Shown: positions 33,970 to 42,826, counted from the first letter of the stretch. The stretch: 64,000 nt of DNA from Streptomyces sp. NRRL F-5122 (GCF_001507435.1 NZ_LMWH01000240.1:1-64000); one strand, 5' to 3'. Translations and numbers: made by a program. The notes: generated by a model not told the origin, from the letters alone.

Positions 33970-34656
33970 ATGACCACGAAGACCGGCAGGAAAACGGCTC
34001 GGTCCGGGAGGACCGGCGAGGCGACGGACAAGGCCACGGTTCGAGCCCTCCTCGAACGCCGGCGGCACACCTACGCCGCGGAGGCCGGCATCCGGCTGCG
34101 CAACACTCCGGCCCCGCTGTACCAGATGCTCGTCCTCGCGACACTCCTCAGCGCCCGTATCAGGGCCGGCACGGCCGTGGCGGCGGCCCGGGCGCTGTTC
34201 GACGCCGGGTTCCGAAGTCCGCGGTCGATGGCGGACGCGACCTGGCAGCAACGCGTCGACGCGCTCGGTGAGGGCGGCTACCGGCGCTACGACGAGCGCA
34301 CCTCGACGATGCTCGGCGAAGGGGCCGAGCTGGTGCTCGAACGCTACGGCGGCGATCTGCGCAGGCTGCGCGAGGAGCCCGACCCGAGGGCGGCACTGTT
34401 GGACGTGCCCGGGATCGGGCCCACCGGTGCCGACATCTTCCTGCGGGACGTACAGAGCGTCTGGCCCGAGTTCGCGCCGTACATCGACGACAAGGCCCGT
34501 GACGGCGCCCGGCGGCTGGGGCTGCCCACGACGCCCGGGAAACTGGGCGGTCTCGTCGACGAACGCGAGCTGCCGAGGCTGGTGGACGGCCTTGTGCGCA
34601 CGGCCCTCGACAAGGCCTTCGCCGACGAGGTGCGCGCGGCGGCCCGGGCGGTATGA
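33970..34656 (+). CDS. HhH-GPD endonuclease III-like DNA repair protein
   Basis: A 228-residue HhH-GPD protein. LYQMLVLATLLSARIRA opens the helical domain, and LLDVPGIGPTGADIFLRDV is the helix-hairpin-helix. PYIDDKARDGARRLGL supplies the conserved Asp that activates the N-glycosidic bond. The Lys expected in the HhH of bifunctional endonuclease III (GVGRKTA) is replaced by Thr, and the C-terminal cysteine cluster for a 4Fe-4S centre is missing, so this is probably a monofunctional base glycosylase or a non-canonical family member. ATG 33970 has no strong ribosome site. Streptomyces homologues are annotated as endonucleases. Confidence 0.75.
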   Translation: MTTKTGRKTARSGRTGEATDKATVRALLERRRHTYAAEAGIRLRNTPAPLYQMLVLATLLSARIRAGTAVAAARALFDAGFRSPRSMADATWQQRVDALGEGGYRRYDERTSTMLGEGAELVLERYGGDLRRLREEPDPRAALLDVPGIGPTGADIFLRDVQSVWPEFAPYIDDKARDGARRLGLPTTPGKLGGLVDERELPRLVDGLVRTALDKAFADEVRAAARAV

Positions 34657-34787
34657 GCGGCCCCGCCTTCACAGCGGTCTCTCCCTGCGCCCCGCAGTCG
34701 CGGGCCCCGGCCGACGGCTTACAGGCCCGCCTCACCGCGCGTCCCGGGACCGCCGCTCTGTGCGAGCGGTGGCCCCGGGGCAGGCGT

Positions 34788-35348
34788 TCATGCCTTTCCG
34801 CGGCCGGTCACAAAGTCACGCACGCGATCGACCAGACCTGCGCCCGGTGCCAGGAGCTTGTTACCGGGCGGAGTGTCCGGGGCACCGGGGTGCGGGCGTG
34901 TCGGCGCGACCTTCTTGGCACGTCGGATCCGGTCACCGAGCCTGTCGAGCTCCTCCGGTGTGCAGACCTGCGCGAGGCTGGGGAAGAGCTGTTGCTCCTC
35001 CTCCGACACATGCGCGGTGACCTCCATGATCAGCTTCTGGGCGAGGTCCTCGAACACGGGGTCGTCGACGTCACGGTGCTCCAGGTCCTTCAGGATGCGT
35101 TCCACCTCGGCGTGATCGTGGATCTCCTTGTCGGCCAGGGCGTCGCCGCCCGGCAGGTACTCCCGCACCGCCGGGTAGAGATACATCTCCTCGGCGACGG
35201 AGTGCCGCACGAGCTCGATGGTGAGTTCGTCCACGACGGTCCTGCGGTCCTTGTGGCCTGCCGGCAGCGCGCGCAGACGCTCGAAGAACTCCTCGACTTC
35301 GCGGTGGTCCGTGGTGAGTTCGTCGATGACATTGCCACCGTGTCCCAT
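34788..35348 (-). CDS. Hemerythrin HHE-domain protein
   Basis: A 186-residue four-helix-bundle protein with the five to seven iron-ligand positions of the HHE family: His in TTDHREVEEFF, His in VRHSVAEEMYLYP, His/Glu in IHDHAEVE and His plus Glu in TAHVSEEEQQLFP. It would bind a diiron centre for oxygen, nitric oxide or peroxide sensing or scavenging. The C-terminal 40 residues are proline/basic and probably disordered. GAAAGAGGTG precedes ATG 35348. It lies in a stress-type neighbourhood and faces the HhH-GPD gene convergently. It is separated by 134 bases from the STAS gene upstream, so co-transcription is possible. Confidence 0.85.
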   Translation of the reverse strand: MGHGGNVIDELTTDHREVEEFFERLRALPAGHKDRRTVVDELTIELVRHSVAEEMYLYPAVREYLPGGDALADKEIHDHAEVERILKDLEHRDVDDPVFEDLAQKLIMEVTAHVSEEEQQLFPSLAQVCTPEELDRLGDRIRRAKKVAPTRPHPGAPDTPPGNKLLAPGAGLVDRVRDFVTGRGKA

Positions 35349-35482
35349 CGCACACCTCTTTCGGATCGGGTTCGGTCGTCGTGCGTGGGGTTCCCCGTCC
35401 CGTGGCAGTCAGGCATGCCCCCATCGGCCGCGTCCCTGGGCGGCTGCCTCGGTCAGCACCATGGCCGCACCGGGCAGCGCAC

Positions 35483-35821
35483 TCATCGCTCGGCGGAGGC
35501 GGCGAAAAGCGGCAGTGTCTCCGTCAGCTCACACACGCGTTCCACCACCGGGCTGGCCGCCCGAATGGTCACGGTCTTGCCCTCCTGCAAGGCCGTCCGG
35601 CGCACCGCGAGCAGGACGTTGAGACTGGAACAGTCCCAGAAGGTGACCTCCCGCAGATCGAGGTCGATCCCCCGGAGGGAACGGCCGAGGGCCCCGACCA
35701 GGGAGCGCCTGAGCACGTCTTCGGACTCGTAGTCGATCGCGCCGCGCAGCACCACGACCATCCGGTCGCCACTGCGACGACTGTTGACGGTGATGAGATT
35801 CAGCGGGCTCGGGAGCGCCAT
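35483..35821 (-). CDS. STAS-domain anti-sigma factor antagonist-like protein
   Basis: A 112-residue protein with one STAS domain: VVVLRGAIDYES (beta strand), DLREVTFWDCSSLNVLLAVRR with Ser in the phosphorylation position (DCSSLN), then a C-terminal helix. In partner-switching, the unphosphorylated form binds an RsbW-like kinase and frees a sigma factor. Neither the cognate kinase nor a sigma gene is adjacent, but two SpoIIE-type phosphatases lie in the window. It starts 183 bases from the divergent winged-helix regulator. A single-copy promoter region between them may be shared. Confidence 0.85.
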   Translation of the reverse strand: MALPSPLNLITVNSRRSGDRMVVVLRGAIDYESEDVLRRSLVGALGRSLRGIDLDLREVTFWDCSSLNVLLAVRRTALQEGKTVTIRAASPVVERVCELTETLPLFAASAER

Positions 35822-36004
35822 GGCTCATCCCTCGCGTTGTGTCGACGACTTCACCCCGTGGGCCGGCTCCGGCGTCGCGGCCTGTGCAAAGGGCACCGTC
35901 CGTCCTCCCCATGGGGACTTTCCGTGAGAACACGCCATTGGATACGTGAAATATATGTCGCCTGTCTGTCCCACGCCAAGAGCCTCGGACCATAGGATTG
36001 AGAC

Positions 36005-36349
36005 ATGGATGAAGTGCCCGCGTCTCACACCGGATGGACGTTCCTCACCAATCACGCCCGCGTGCTGGCGGCCATCGCCGACGATCCGAACGTCCGCATC
36101 CGTGACATCGCCGCGTACTGCCGGCTCACCGAGCGCGCTGTCCAGCGGATCATCTCCGACCTCGAGCAGGACGGTTATCTGTCCCACACCCGTGACGGGC
36201 GGACCAACACGTACCGCATCGAGCCGGGCAAGGTGCTTCGGCATCCGGCCGAGGCGGGCCTCACCGTGGCCTCCCTTCTCTCCCTGCTCGTCCAGGACGA
36301 GACCACCCGCGCCTCGCAGCCGGCCGTACAGGCGCGTCACGAGCAGTGA
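36005..36349 (+). CDS. Winged-helix (MarR/ArsR-like) transcriptional regulator
   Basis: A 114-residue protein dominated by one winged helix: LTNHARVLAAIADDPNVRI, RDIAAYCRLTERAVQRIISD as helix-turn-helix, then a wing DGYLSHTRDGRTNTYRI. No effector domain is present beyond a C-terminal 30 residues. It resembles MarR-like small regulators of Streptomyces. It is divergent from the STAS gene and could control it. An ATG at 36005 lies seven bases from TAGGAT, a possible -10, so the transcript may be almost leaderless. Confidence 0.8.
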   Translation: MDEVPASHTGWTFLTNHARVLAAIADDPNVRIRDIAAYCRLTERAVQRIISDLEQDGYLSHTRDGRTNTYRIEPGKVLRHPAEAGLTVASLLSLLVQDETTRASQPAVQARHEQ

Positions 36350-36591
36350 CGTCGGCACCCTCGAGTGCGGGCGGACGACGGCGCCTCTCCCGCCCACGCC
36401 GCTGAGCAGGGCCGGACGCGGGAGCGCCGGGAGCGGCGGCCCCCAAGCGTCGGGTTTCGCCGAGCACGTTCCCGGTACCCAGGCACGGGGGCACCCGTCA
36501 GCAGGTGCGGGCCACGACGGACGGGCGAACGCGCCCGTGCAGGCCGGCCGAAGCCGACGGGTCCCCGGTCCGATCCGTCTAGGGAGCGCTC

Positions 36592-36885
36592 ATGGGTCTG
36601 TCCGACCGTTTCCGGGAAAGGCCCGTCTACCGGCAGTTGAAGGGGGAGGATCGCCTGGGCCGGGGCAGCGCCGCCAAGTCCCGGCACACGGAGCGGTTGC
36701 GTCCACGGACCGACACCGCCGACCATGTGACGCAGTCGATCAGCCCGTACTGCGCGGTCGGCTGCGGGCAGCAGGTGTACGTCAAGGACAACAAGGTCGT
36801 TCAGATCGAGGGTGATCCCGCTTCGCCCGTCAGCCGCGGGCGGCTGTGCCCCAAGGGCTCGGCGACCCTCCAGCTCACCCACCGA
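36592..36885 (+). pseudogene. Formate dehydrogenase catalytic subunit, N-terminal remnant (FdhG/FdhA-like)
   Basis: The first ~98 residues (MGLSDRFRERPVYRQL, later YCAVGCGQQVYVKDNKVVQI, then GRLCPKGSA) match the N-terminal domain of Streptomyces molybdenum/tungsten formate dehydrogenase. The first 4Fe-4S Cys of the expected CPYC..GC motif is Ser here (SPYCAVGCG). After LQLTHR the reading leaves the family and the rest of the protein (over 700 residues, including the Cys/Sec site) is missing. A clear GGAG ribosome site precedes ATG 36592. It is the left side of a deletion scar, fused out of frame to the ferredoxin subunit remnant. Confidence 0.8.
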
Positions 36886-37102
36886 GGCCCGGCTGTACGG
36901 ACACGATCCAGACAACGGAGTGGGGGGCGACGGCGCGTTCTTCCTGCTGCTCGACCGGCCCGAGGTCTACGGGCCGCCCCCGGACCCCGTCGTCACCACG
37001 CGTGACCTGCCGACGATGTGGAAACACGCGGGCGCCGCCGCGCTCTCCCTACTGGGCGGTCTCGCGCTCTCGTTCGCGCTGTCGGGAACGGGGCGGCGAT
37101 GA
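36872..37102 (+). pseudogene. Formate dehydrogenase iron-sulfur subunit, C-terminal remnant (FdhB-like)
   Basis: In a different frame from the preceding remnant, ARLYGHDPDNGVGGDGAFFL, LDRPEVYGPPPDPVVTTRDL and a final hydrophobic helix reproduce the C-terminal tail of the Streptomyces formate dehydrogenase ferredoxin-like subunit. All its four-cluster cysteine region is gone. The junction is near 36872-36885. The stop overlaps the next gene as ATGA, so the original operon spacing on the right is preserved. Confidence 0.75.
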
Positions 37103-38034
37103 CCGGCACCCGGGGCGCGGGGCGCCGGCGGGCCCGCACGGGCGAACAACTGATGGTGCCCAGGGCGGAGTTCGACTCCTACTGCGGGCGCCTCGTCATC
37201 AAGGCGCCCTCCTGGGCCGCACGCGACATCGCCGGGTACTTCTTCCTCGGGGGTCTCGCGGGCGCGGGCTCCGTGGTCGCGGCGGGAGCACACCTCACCG
37301 GCCGCGGCCGTACAGCGACCGCGATGAAGGTCTCCTCGCTCACCGCGGTCTCCCTCTCCGCCGCCGCACTGATCCACGACCTGGGCCGCCCCGAGCGCTT
37401 CGCGAACATGCTGAGGGTCTTCAAACCCACCTCTCCCATGAGTGTCGGCTCCTGGCTGCTGAGCGCCTACGGTCCGGCGGCGGGGGCAGCCGCCGTCAGC
37501 GCGGTGACAGGGCGGCTACCCCGGACGGGGGCGGCCGCGACCGCGGCGGCAGCCCTGCTCGGCCCGGCCGTGGCCGCCTACACCGGGGTCCTCGCCGCGG
37601 ACACGGCGGTACCCGCCTGGCACGGCGCGCACCGCGAACTGCCCTACCTCTTCGCCGCCTCCGCGACGGCCGCAGCCGCCGGCATGGCCCTCGTGGCCGG
37701 ACCTGTCCGGGAGAACGCACCTGCCCGCTGTGCCGCCGGGCTGGCCGCCCTCGCCGAGACGGCGGTCACCGAGGCGGCGGAACACCGCCTCGGAACGGTC
37801 GCCGAAACATACCGGGAGGGCCGCGCGGGGACACTTCTGCGGGCGTCCCGGGTCCTCACCCTCGCGGGCGGCCTCGCAGCCGCCTGCCTCGGCCATCGCC
37901 GGCCCGCCGCGGTCGCATCCGGTCTGGCGCTGCTGGCGGGGTCCGTGTGCACGCGTTTCGGTGTCTTCGCCGCGGGCGTCGCCTCGGCCGAGGACCCGAA
38001 GTACACGATGGTGCCCCAGCGAGAGGGGACGTAG
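37099..38034 (+). CDS. NrfD-like membrane subunit of formate dehydrogenase (orphaned)
   Basis: A 311-residue polytopic membrane protein of the NrfD/PsrC family, normally the quinone-reducing partner of the deleted formate dehydrogenase subunits. Features: GYFFLGGLAGAGSVVAAG, SSLTAVSLSAAALIHDLGRPERFANML (conserved His/Asp loop), FKPTSPMSVGSW (family signature), and about eight hydrophobic segments. The frame is intact and the start is coupled to the remnant. With partners lost it is probably non-functional or on its way to decay. Confidence 0.8.
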   Translation: MTGTRGAGRRRARTGEQLMVPRAEFDSYCGRLVIKAPSWAARDIAGYFFLGGLAGAGSVVAAGAHLTGRGRTATAMKVSSLTAVSLSAAALIHDLGRPERFANMLRVFKPTSPMSVGSWLLSAYGPAAGAAAVSAVTGRLPRTGAAATAAAALLGPAVAAYTGVLAADTAVPAWHGAHRELPYLFAASATAAAAGMALVAGPVRENAPARCAAGLAALAETAVTEAAEHRLGTVAETYREGRAGTLLRASRVLTLAGGLAAACLGHRRPAAVASGLALLAGSVCTRFGVFAAGVASAEDPKYTMVPQREGT

Positions 38035-38201
38035 CAAGGCGCGAGCGGTCACGTGCGGCGGCGGTGCGACGGCACGTTCCAGCCAGCTCCACCCGGGTAC
38101 TCGGACCGTCGTCGACAAGCACGATGACGACGGTGGCATGCGATTGTCCCGCGCCGGGGTGTTCCCGCGACCGACGGCACGAGGTGGTGGACGGGGTGCA
38201 C

Positions 38202-38765
38202 ATGCCCGAAGGGCAGGGGGGCAGCGCACTCGTGGTGATCGACATGATCAACACGTACGAGCACAAGGACGCCGAGCTGCTCGTGCCGTCCGCCGAGCGT
38301 GTTGTGCCGGTCCTCGCGGAGCTGATCGGCAGAGCCCGCACGAGCGACACGCCGGTAATCTACGCAAACGACAACTTCGGACTGTGGCGTTCCCACCAGG
38401 GAGAACTTGTGGAGGCCGCGCTGGCCGGTCCCCGCCCATATCTGGTCGAGCCGATCAGGCCCGACGACGACTCCCTCTTCGTGGTGAAGGCGCGCCATTC
38501 CATCTTCTACGAGACGCCCATGTCCTACTTGCTGTGGCAACTGGACGTAGGGCATGTGGTGCTGTGCGGCCAGGTCACCGAGCAGTGCGTTCTCTACTCG
38601 GCCCTGGACGCCCACATCCGCCACCTGGACGTCACGGTCCCGAAGGATGCCGTCGCCTCCATCCACCCCCATCTGGAGGGTGCGGCCCTGGAGATGATGG
38701 AGCGCAACATGGCGGCCCGAATCGTCAGGGCGCAGGAGGTCGGTTTCACGCCCCCGGCCGGCTGA
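38202..38765 (+). CDS. Isochorismatase-family cysteine hydrolase
   Basis: A 187-residue isochorismatase-like protein. The catalytic Asp is in VVIDMINTY, the Lys in FVVKARHSIFYET and the Cys in VTEQCVLYSALDAH. The family includes nicotinamidases and cysteine hydrolases acting on amides or vinyl ethers, so the substrate is unclear. ATG 38202 is preceded by GGGG; several GTGs just upstream are alternatives. Not clearly operonic with the fdh scar. Confidence 0.85.
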   Translation: MPEGQGGSALVVIDMINTYEHKDAELLVPSAERVVPVLAELIGRARTSDTPVIYANDNFGLWRSHQGELVEAALAGPRPYLVEPIRPDDDSLFVVKARHSIFYETPMSYLLWQLDVGHVVLCGQVTEQCVLYSALDAHIRHLDVTVPKDAVASIHPHLEGAALEMMERNMAARIVRAQEVGFTPPAG

Positions 38766-38805
38766 CCCGGTCCCCCGACCGGGCGTCGACGCGCGGCCCG
38801 CCCGC

Positions 38806-39603
38806 TCACCGGTCGCCCTTCGCCGAGATCTGGCACCTCGGGCACCACAGTGTTCTGCGCCCGGCGACACGGGTCGAGCGCAGGGATGCGCCGCAGCGGG
38901 GGCACGACGGTTCGTCGTCGTCCCTGCGCCCGGTGAGCCAGGAGCGGCGAGGGGGCACGCGACCGACCCGCACGGACGCCGTGAGTACCCGGCCCATCGC
39001 GGAGTGGATGCGGCGCAGTGCCGTCCCGCCCAGGTCCCGGGCCGGCGTCCGGGGATCCACCCGAGCCCGCCAGAGGATCTCGTCGCACAGGAGGTTTCCG
39101 AGACCGGCGATCACGGACTGGTCCATCAGCGCGCTCTTGACTGCGCCACGCCGCCCCGACAGCAGGTCCAGGAACTCCGCTCGGTCCACGGTCAGGGCGT
39201 CGGGACCCAGACCCTCCACGATCCGGTCGACGGTGTACTCGTCGGCCAACCGTACGCCCTGAAGCTTGCGTTGATCGTGATAGCGCAGCTCGCGGGCCTC
39301 GTCGAGGGTCAGCACGATGCGGTCGTGCGGTTCGACCGGCTCGTCGGGGCGGCAGCATCTCAGCGATCCGGTCATACCGAAGTGACAGACCAGGGTGGAC
39401 TCGCCGTCGGTCGGCACGAACAGCCACTTGCCGTGACGCCAGGCCTTCCCCAGACGTCGGCCCGTCAGCTCCCTGCGCAGCCGCTTCTCGGTGACACCCC
39501 GCAGCACCCCTGCGTCGCGCACCTCGATGTCCGTGACACACCGACGGCGACCGCAGTTCATGAGCACCTGGCGGTACGCCTCGACATCCGGGAGCTCGGG
39601 CAT
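38806..39603 (-). CDS. Fpg/Nei-family DNA glycosylase
   Basis: A 265-residue formamidopyrimidine/endonuclease VIII-type repair enzyme. It starts MPELPDVE, with Pro as catalytic amine and Glu at position 3. The usual E-V-E pattern is D-V-E here, seen in some Nei-like actinobacterial members. HFGMTGSL, a helix-two-turn-helix (KSALMDQSVIAGLGNL) and a zinc finger C-x2-C-x16-C-x2-C at the C-terminus complete the family layout. It removes oxidised bases and incises abasic sites. It lies in a repair/stress neighbourhood and is convergent with the isochorismatase-like gene. The weak ribosome site of ATG 39603 (GGGAAACG) leaves a small doubt about the start only. Confidence 0.9.
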   Translation of the reverse strand: MPELPDVEAYRQVLMNCGRRRCVTDIEVRDAGVLRGVTEKRLRRELTGRRLGKAWRHGKWLFVPTDGESTLVCHFGMTGSLRCCRPDEPVEPHDRIVLTLDEARELRYHDQRKLQGVRLADEYTVDRIVEGLGPDALTVDRAEFLDLLSGRRGAVKSALMDQSVIAGLGNLLCDEILWRARVDPRTPARDLGGTALRRIHSAMGRVLTASVRVGRVPPRRSWLTGRRDDDEPSCPRCGASLRSTRVAGRRTLWCPRCQISAKGDR

Positions 39604-39659
39604 GGGCTCGTTTCCCGTCTTTCCGCGTCCCCCCGGCAGTCGGCCGGTCCCGCCGCCTG

Positions 39660-40688
39660 CTACCCGCCGCCGTGCGCGTGGTGCGCCCGCTGGTTCAGCC
39701 GTCGGGCCGCGCGATCGTTGAGAGCGCTGCCCCAGTCACGCAGTCGCGCTGCCACCGGATGCCCCGACCTGTCCGGGCCCGGTTCGATGTCCCGGCCCGG
39801 GTGCAGACCCCCGGCCCCGCTCCCTTCCGGGGAGCGCGGCAGTGCCCGGGCCGCCAGCGCGCTGAGCCGGGTGGTCAGTGCAGGGGCCACCCCGTGGGTG
39901 AGGCCGGCCGCCTTCGCCATCGGGGTGAGCACGATACGGGCCCGGCGCCGCTCAACGGCGGTCACGATGCGGTCGGCGGCGCGGCGCGCGTCCATCGAGA
40001 CCACTGGGCTGCCCGCGAGCGCCGAGAACCAGGCGAACTCCGCGCCCTCGTTACCGCCGAACTCCGCGGCCAGGTGTGAACCGGTCCGCATCAGCCCGGG
40101 GTGGACCGCCGTCACGCTCACGCCGTGGCCCCGTAGTTCGGTGTGCAGGCCCTCGGCAAGGGCGGCGACGGCGGATTTGGCACACGAGTAGGGCAGCAGG
40201 TGCGGTACGGCGAGGAGTCCGCCGACCGAGCCGATCAGTGCCAGGCGTCCGTCGCCCCGGCCGCGGCGCAGCCATGGCAGGGCTTCGAGCGAGGTGTGCA
40301 CGGCACCCATGTACATGGTCTCCATGGCCGACCGGAACTCGTCGACCCCGATCGACTCCACCGGCGCGACCTGGATGATGCCCGCGTTCGCGATCACCAC
40401 GTCGATCCCGCCCTGTGCTTCGGCGGCGTGCGTCATCAGTGAGGCGACCGTCGCACGGTCGGTCACGTCACAGGGCGCGGTGCGCACGCGTGCGTCGGGG
40501 CACCTCTCGGTCAGGAACTCCCGCGCCCGGCCGAGCTCCTCCTCGTCCCGGGCCGCGATCGTGACCGCGCACCCCCGGATGAGCAGTTGTTCGGCGAGCA
40601 GCAGTCCAAGGCCGCGTGAGCCGCCCGTGACCACCGCGGAGAGTCCTGACATGGAATCTTCGTGCGAGCGGGACAGAAGCAACGTCAT
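39660..40688 (-). CDS. SDR-family oxidoreductase
   Basis: A 342-residue short-chain dehydrogenase with a C-terminal extension. TGGSRGLG, a DVTDRATV segment, NAGI, YSCAK catalytic pair and SVTAVHPGLM are recognisable. The last ~90 residues are basic and unusual for the SDR core, with RRARIVLTPMAKAAG continuing into a low-complexity tail. ATG 40688 follows GGAAGG; a GTG at 40697 is an alternative. No functional assignment beyond oxidoreductase. Its neighbours are an Fpg glycosylase and the YbdK-like gene. Confidence 0.82.
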   Translation of the reverse strand: MTLLLSRSHEDSMSGLSAVVTGGSRGLGLLLAEQLLIRGCAVTIAARDEEELGRAREFLTERCPDARVRTAPCDVTDRATVASLMTHAAEAQGGIDVVIANAGIIQVAPVESIGVDEFRSAMETMYMGAVHTSLEALPWLRRGRGDGRLALIGSVGGLLAVPHLLPYSCAKSAVAALAEGLHTELRGHGVSVTAVHPGLMRTGSHLAAEFGGNEGAEFAWFSALAGSPVVSMDARRAADRIVTAVERRRARIVLTPMAKAAGLTHGVAPALTTRLSALAARALPRSPEGSGAGGLHPGRDIEPGPDRSGHPVAARLRDWGSALNDRAARRLNQRAHHAHGGG

Positions 40689-40823
40689 CACGTCCACCTT
40701 CCGGGCCTGAGTGGGGCACCGTGGTTGCGGGTACCGCGGTGGCGCAGGCTCACACGGCGTGCCGACCGAGGGTCGCCTGCCGGGCCGGCCGGGCGCCGGA
40801 AGAACAGGGATGTGCGCACGGTG

Positions 40824-41957
40824 TCACCGCGGCAGGTCGGTGGCCGCTCCGGCCGCGTCCTCGGTGACCAGGTCCAGGAGTGCGTGCAGACCGCCCCTGC
40901 GGAGGGCGGCACGCTGCCGGTCGGCTCCCGTACCGGCGTCGAGCATCCTGTGCAGGCCTTCGGCGACCCAGTCGTGGTCACCGAACCTGCGCAGGGCGGG
41001 GGCAACATGGTCGTACAGCGTCTCGGCAACCTGTCCGGCCGGTGCGGGCTTTCCGCTGCGCGGATCGACCAGCACATCGCTCAGACCGTGACGGGCCGCG
41101 TGCCAGCCGGCCGCGGTGAGGATGCCGGCCGGCGGATTCGGGGCGACAAGACCCGAGTGGGTCTCGTCCAGACCGGTGGCGACCAGTGCTCGGACCAGAC
41201 CGGCGAGCGTCACCGCGCTGTCCACGTCGATCTGCACGTCCGGCGCCCGGACCTCCAGCGTCGGATAGCAGTCGGAGAGCCGGGCCTGCCAGTACAGCTG
41301 ACCCCGATCCGGTATCACGCCGGTGGCCAGCAGCTCCCCGACACGCTGCTCGTACTGCGTGGCGTCCGCGGCGAACGGCGGCACACCGCTGGCCGGCCAC
41401 CGGCCGAACACCACCGTGCGCCAACTGGCGAACCCGCTGTCCTTGCCCTGCCAGAACGGGGAATTGGCACCGAGCGCGACCAGTACCGCCAGCCACGGCC
41501 GCAACCGCGCCAGCGCACCGGCCCCCAGCGACCGGCCGGGAACGGCCACGTGCACGTGCATACCGCAGATCAGCTGCTCGTCGACCAGAAGCGCCGCCTC
41601 ACTGTGCATGTCCTCATAGCGAGGCAGCGGCGTTACCGGCACCGCGGTGCGGGCGGCCACAGGGGCGGCGCCGGTCGCCGCGGCCACGCAGCCGCTGCGC
41701 CGTGCCGCCCTGCCCACGGCCTCCCTCAGCCGCACCAGATGCGCGGCCACCTCCGCCAGGTCCCCGCACACCGGTGTGGCCACCTCGATCTGCGCCTGCA
41801 GCAACTCCCTGTCGACCTCGCCGCCCGCCAGCGTGGGCTCCAGACCGGCCGCGACCTCCACCTGTCCCGCCGTCGGTGCGGGCAACCCACTGCGCGCGTC
41901 GAGCAGAACGTACTCCTCTTCCACACCCAGCGTGATGGCACTACCGGCTGCGCCCAT
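40824..41957 (-). CDS. YbdK-type carboxylate-amine ligase (glutamate-cysteine ligase 2 family)
   Basis: A 377-residue member of the GCS2 family. TLGVEEEYVLLD at the N-terminus carries the metal-binding Glu residues, QIEVATPVCGDL and GMHVHV follow, and the length is normal. YbdK-like enzymes join glutamate to amines or cysteine with ATP; in Actinobacteria they often serve in place of classical gamma-GCS, but mycothiol-using Streptomyces may use them for other products. GGGAGGA precedes ATG 41957. It is divergent from the ANTAR gene by about 250 bases. Confidence 0.85.
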   Translation of the reverse strand: MGAAGSAITLGVEEEYVLLDARSGLPAPTAGQVEVAAGLEPTLAGGEVDRELLQAQIEVATPVCGDLAEVAAHLVRLREAVGRAARRSGCVAAATGAAPVAARTAVPVTPLPRYEDMHSEAALLVDEQLICGMHVHVAVPGRSLGAGALARLRPWLAVLVALGANSPFWQGKDSGFASWRTVVFGRWPASGVPPFAADATQYEQRVGELLATGVIPDRGQLYWQARLSDCYPTLEVRAPDVQIDVDSAVTLAGLVRALVATGLDETHSGLVAPNPPAGILTAAGWHAARHGLSDVLVDPRSGKPAPAGQVAETLYDHVAPALRRFGDHDWVAEGLHRMLDAGTGADRQRAALRRGGLHALLDLVTEDAAGAATDLPR

Positions 41958-42209
41958 GTACGACCCGTCCTCCCGCGTTGGTGTGCCTCGGACACGGCAC
42001 CGGGTACCCCGAGGGGGCAACTGATGCAGTCCTTGTGATGCCGCCTTCCGAGCCTCGGAGCGGCGGCCGTCGACCGGGCTGTTTTGCACCGCGGCGGCTT
42101 CGGTGCAACGGTGAAAGGGAACCTTCATGGGTCAAGCAGCGCGTGCGCCGCGCTGGACAAGGCAATATCGGCCTTGGAGTCCCGACCACTCCCATGTCAC
42201 GGAGGCGAC

Positions 42210-42539
42210 GTGGACGCTCACGCCGGCAGGGTTCCTGGAGTGGTCCAGGAGCTGGAGTCACGCTCCGACCGCATCAGGGAACTGGAGACCGAGGTGACTC
42301 ACCTGCGGCACGCAGTCACCGCACACGCGTTGATCGACCAGGCCATCGGCGTCCTCGTCGCCGTAGGACGGATCACGCCTGAAGAGGCCTGGGACGCGCT
42401 CCGTGAGACTTCCATGTGCACCAACACCAAGCTGCGCCAGGTTGCGGAGCTGGTGGTGGACTGGGCTCAGAACGAGCACCTCCCGGCGGACATCCGCGAT
42501 GAACTCGCACCCCGGCTGCAGTCCCGAGCGGCCGAGTGA
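42210..42539 (+). CDS. ANTAR-domain RNA-binding regulator
   Basis: A 109-residue protein whose C-terminal ~60 residues form an ANTAR three-helix domain (ALIDQAIGVLVAVGRITPEE, AWDALRETSMCTNTKLRQVA), preceded by a coiled-coil-like leader (RSDRIRELETEVTHLRHAV). ANTAR proteins bind paired hexaloop hairpins in nascent mRNA and prevent termination. GTG 42210 is chosen because of GGAGG four bases upstream, though the spacing is short and the frame stays open upstream. Codon bias before 42210 is atypical. No sensor domain is attached, so activation must come from a partner. Confidence 0.75.
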   Translation: MDAHAGRVPGVVQELESRSDRIRELETEVTHLRHAVTAHALIDQAIGVLVAVGRITPEEAWDALRETSMCTNTKLRQVAELVVDWAQNEHLPADIRDELAPRLQSRAAE

Positions 42540-42586
42540 ACGGTGCCTGACGCCTTGGTCTTCAGCCGGTTCACGGACCGCCTCCC

Positions 42587-42826
42587 GTGATCGTCCCCGC
42601 GCGGGAAGGGCTCCGCACCCTCACATTCACCGCTGGTCGTCCGTGCTTGACCGTGAACGGCTGGATCCACCCCCACATCGATCGCCTCGACCGGGAGACG
42701 GCCGCCCGCCCCTCCGACGCCCGGGTACCCGAGGCCACCGTCCCGGCACGGCTCAGGTTCAGCCCGGCGCTTCGCCGGGTACCCGGCCGCACCGTCGAAC
42801 GGCACGTGATCTACCAGGAGGCGTGA
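42587..42826 (+). CDS. Possible small protein of unknown function
   Basis: A 79-residue frame from GTG 42587 with good third-position GC. Its stop (TGA) shares a base with the LLM gene start, suggesting coupling. No domain recognised, and no strong ribosome site; the frame may be fortuitous. Confidence 0.3.
   Translation: MIVPAREGLRTLTFTAGRPCLTVNGWIHPHIDRLDRETAARPSDARVPEATVPARLRFSPALRRVPGRTVERHVIYQEA

Noticed and set aside
42127..42300. Short plus-strand frame from ATG 42127 with a good AAAGGGA ribosome site
   Set aside because: It would make a 56-residue, tryptophan-rich product overlapping the ANTAR gene in another frame; no family resemblance, so judged a chance frame.
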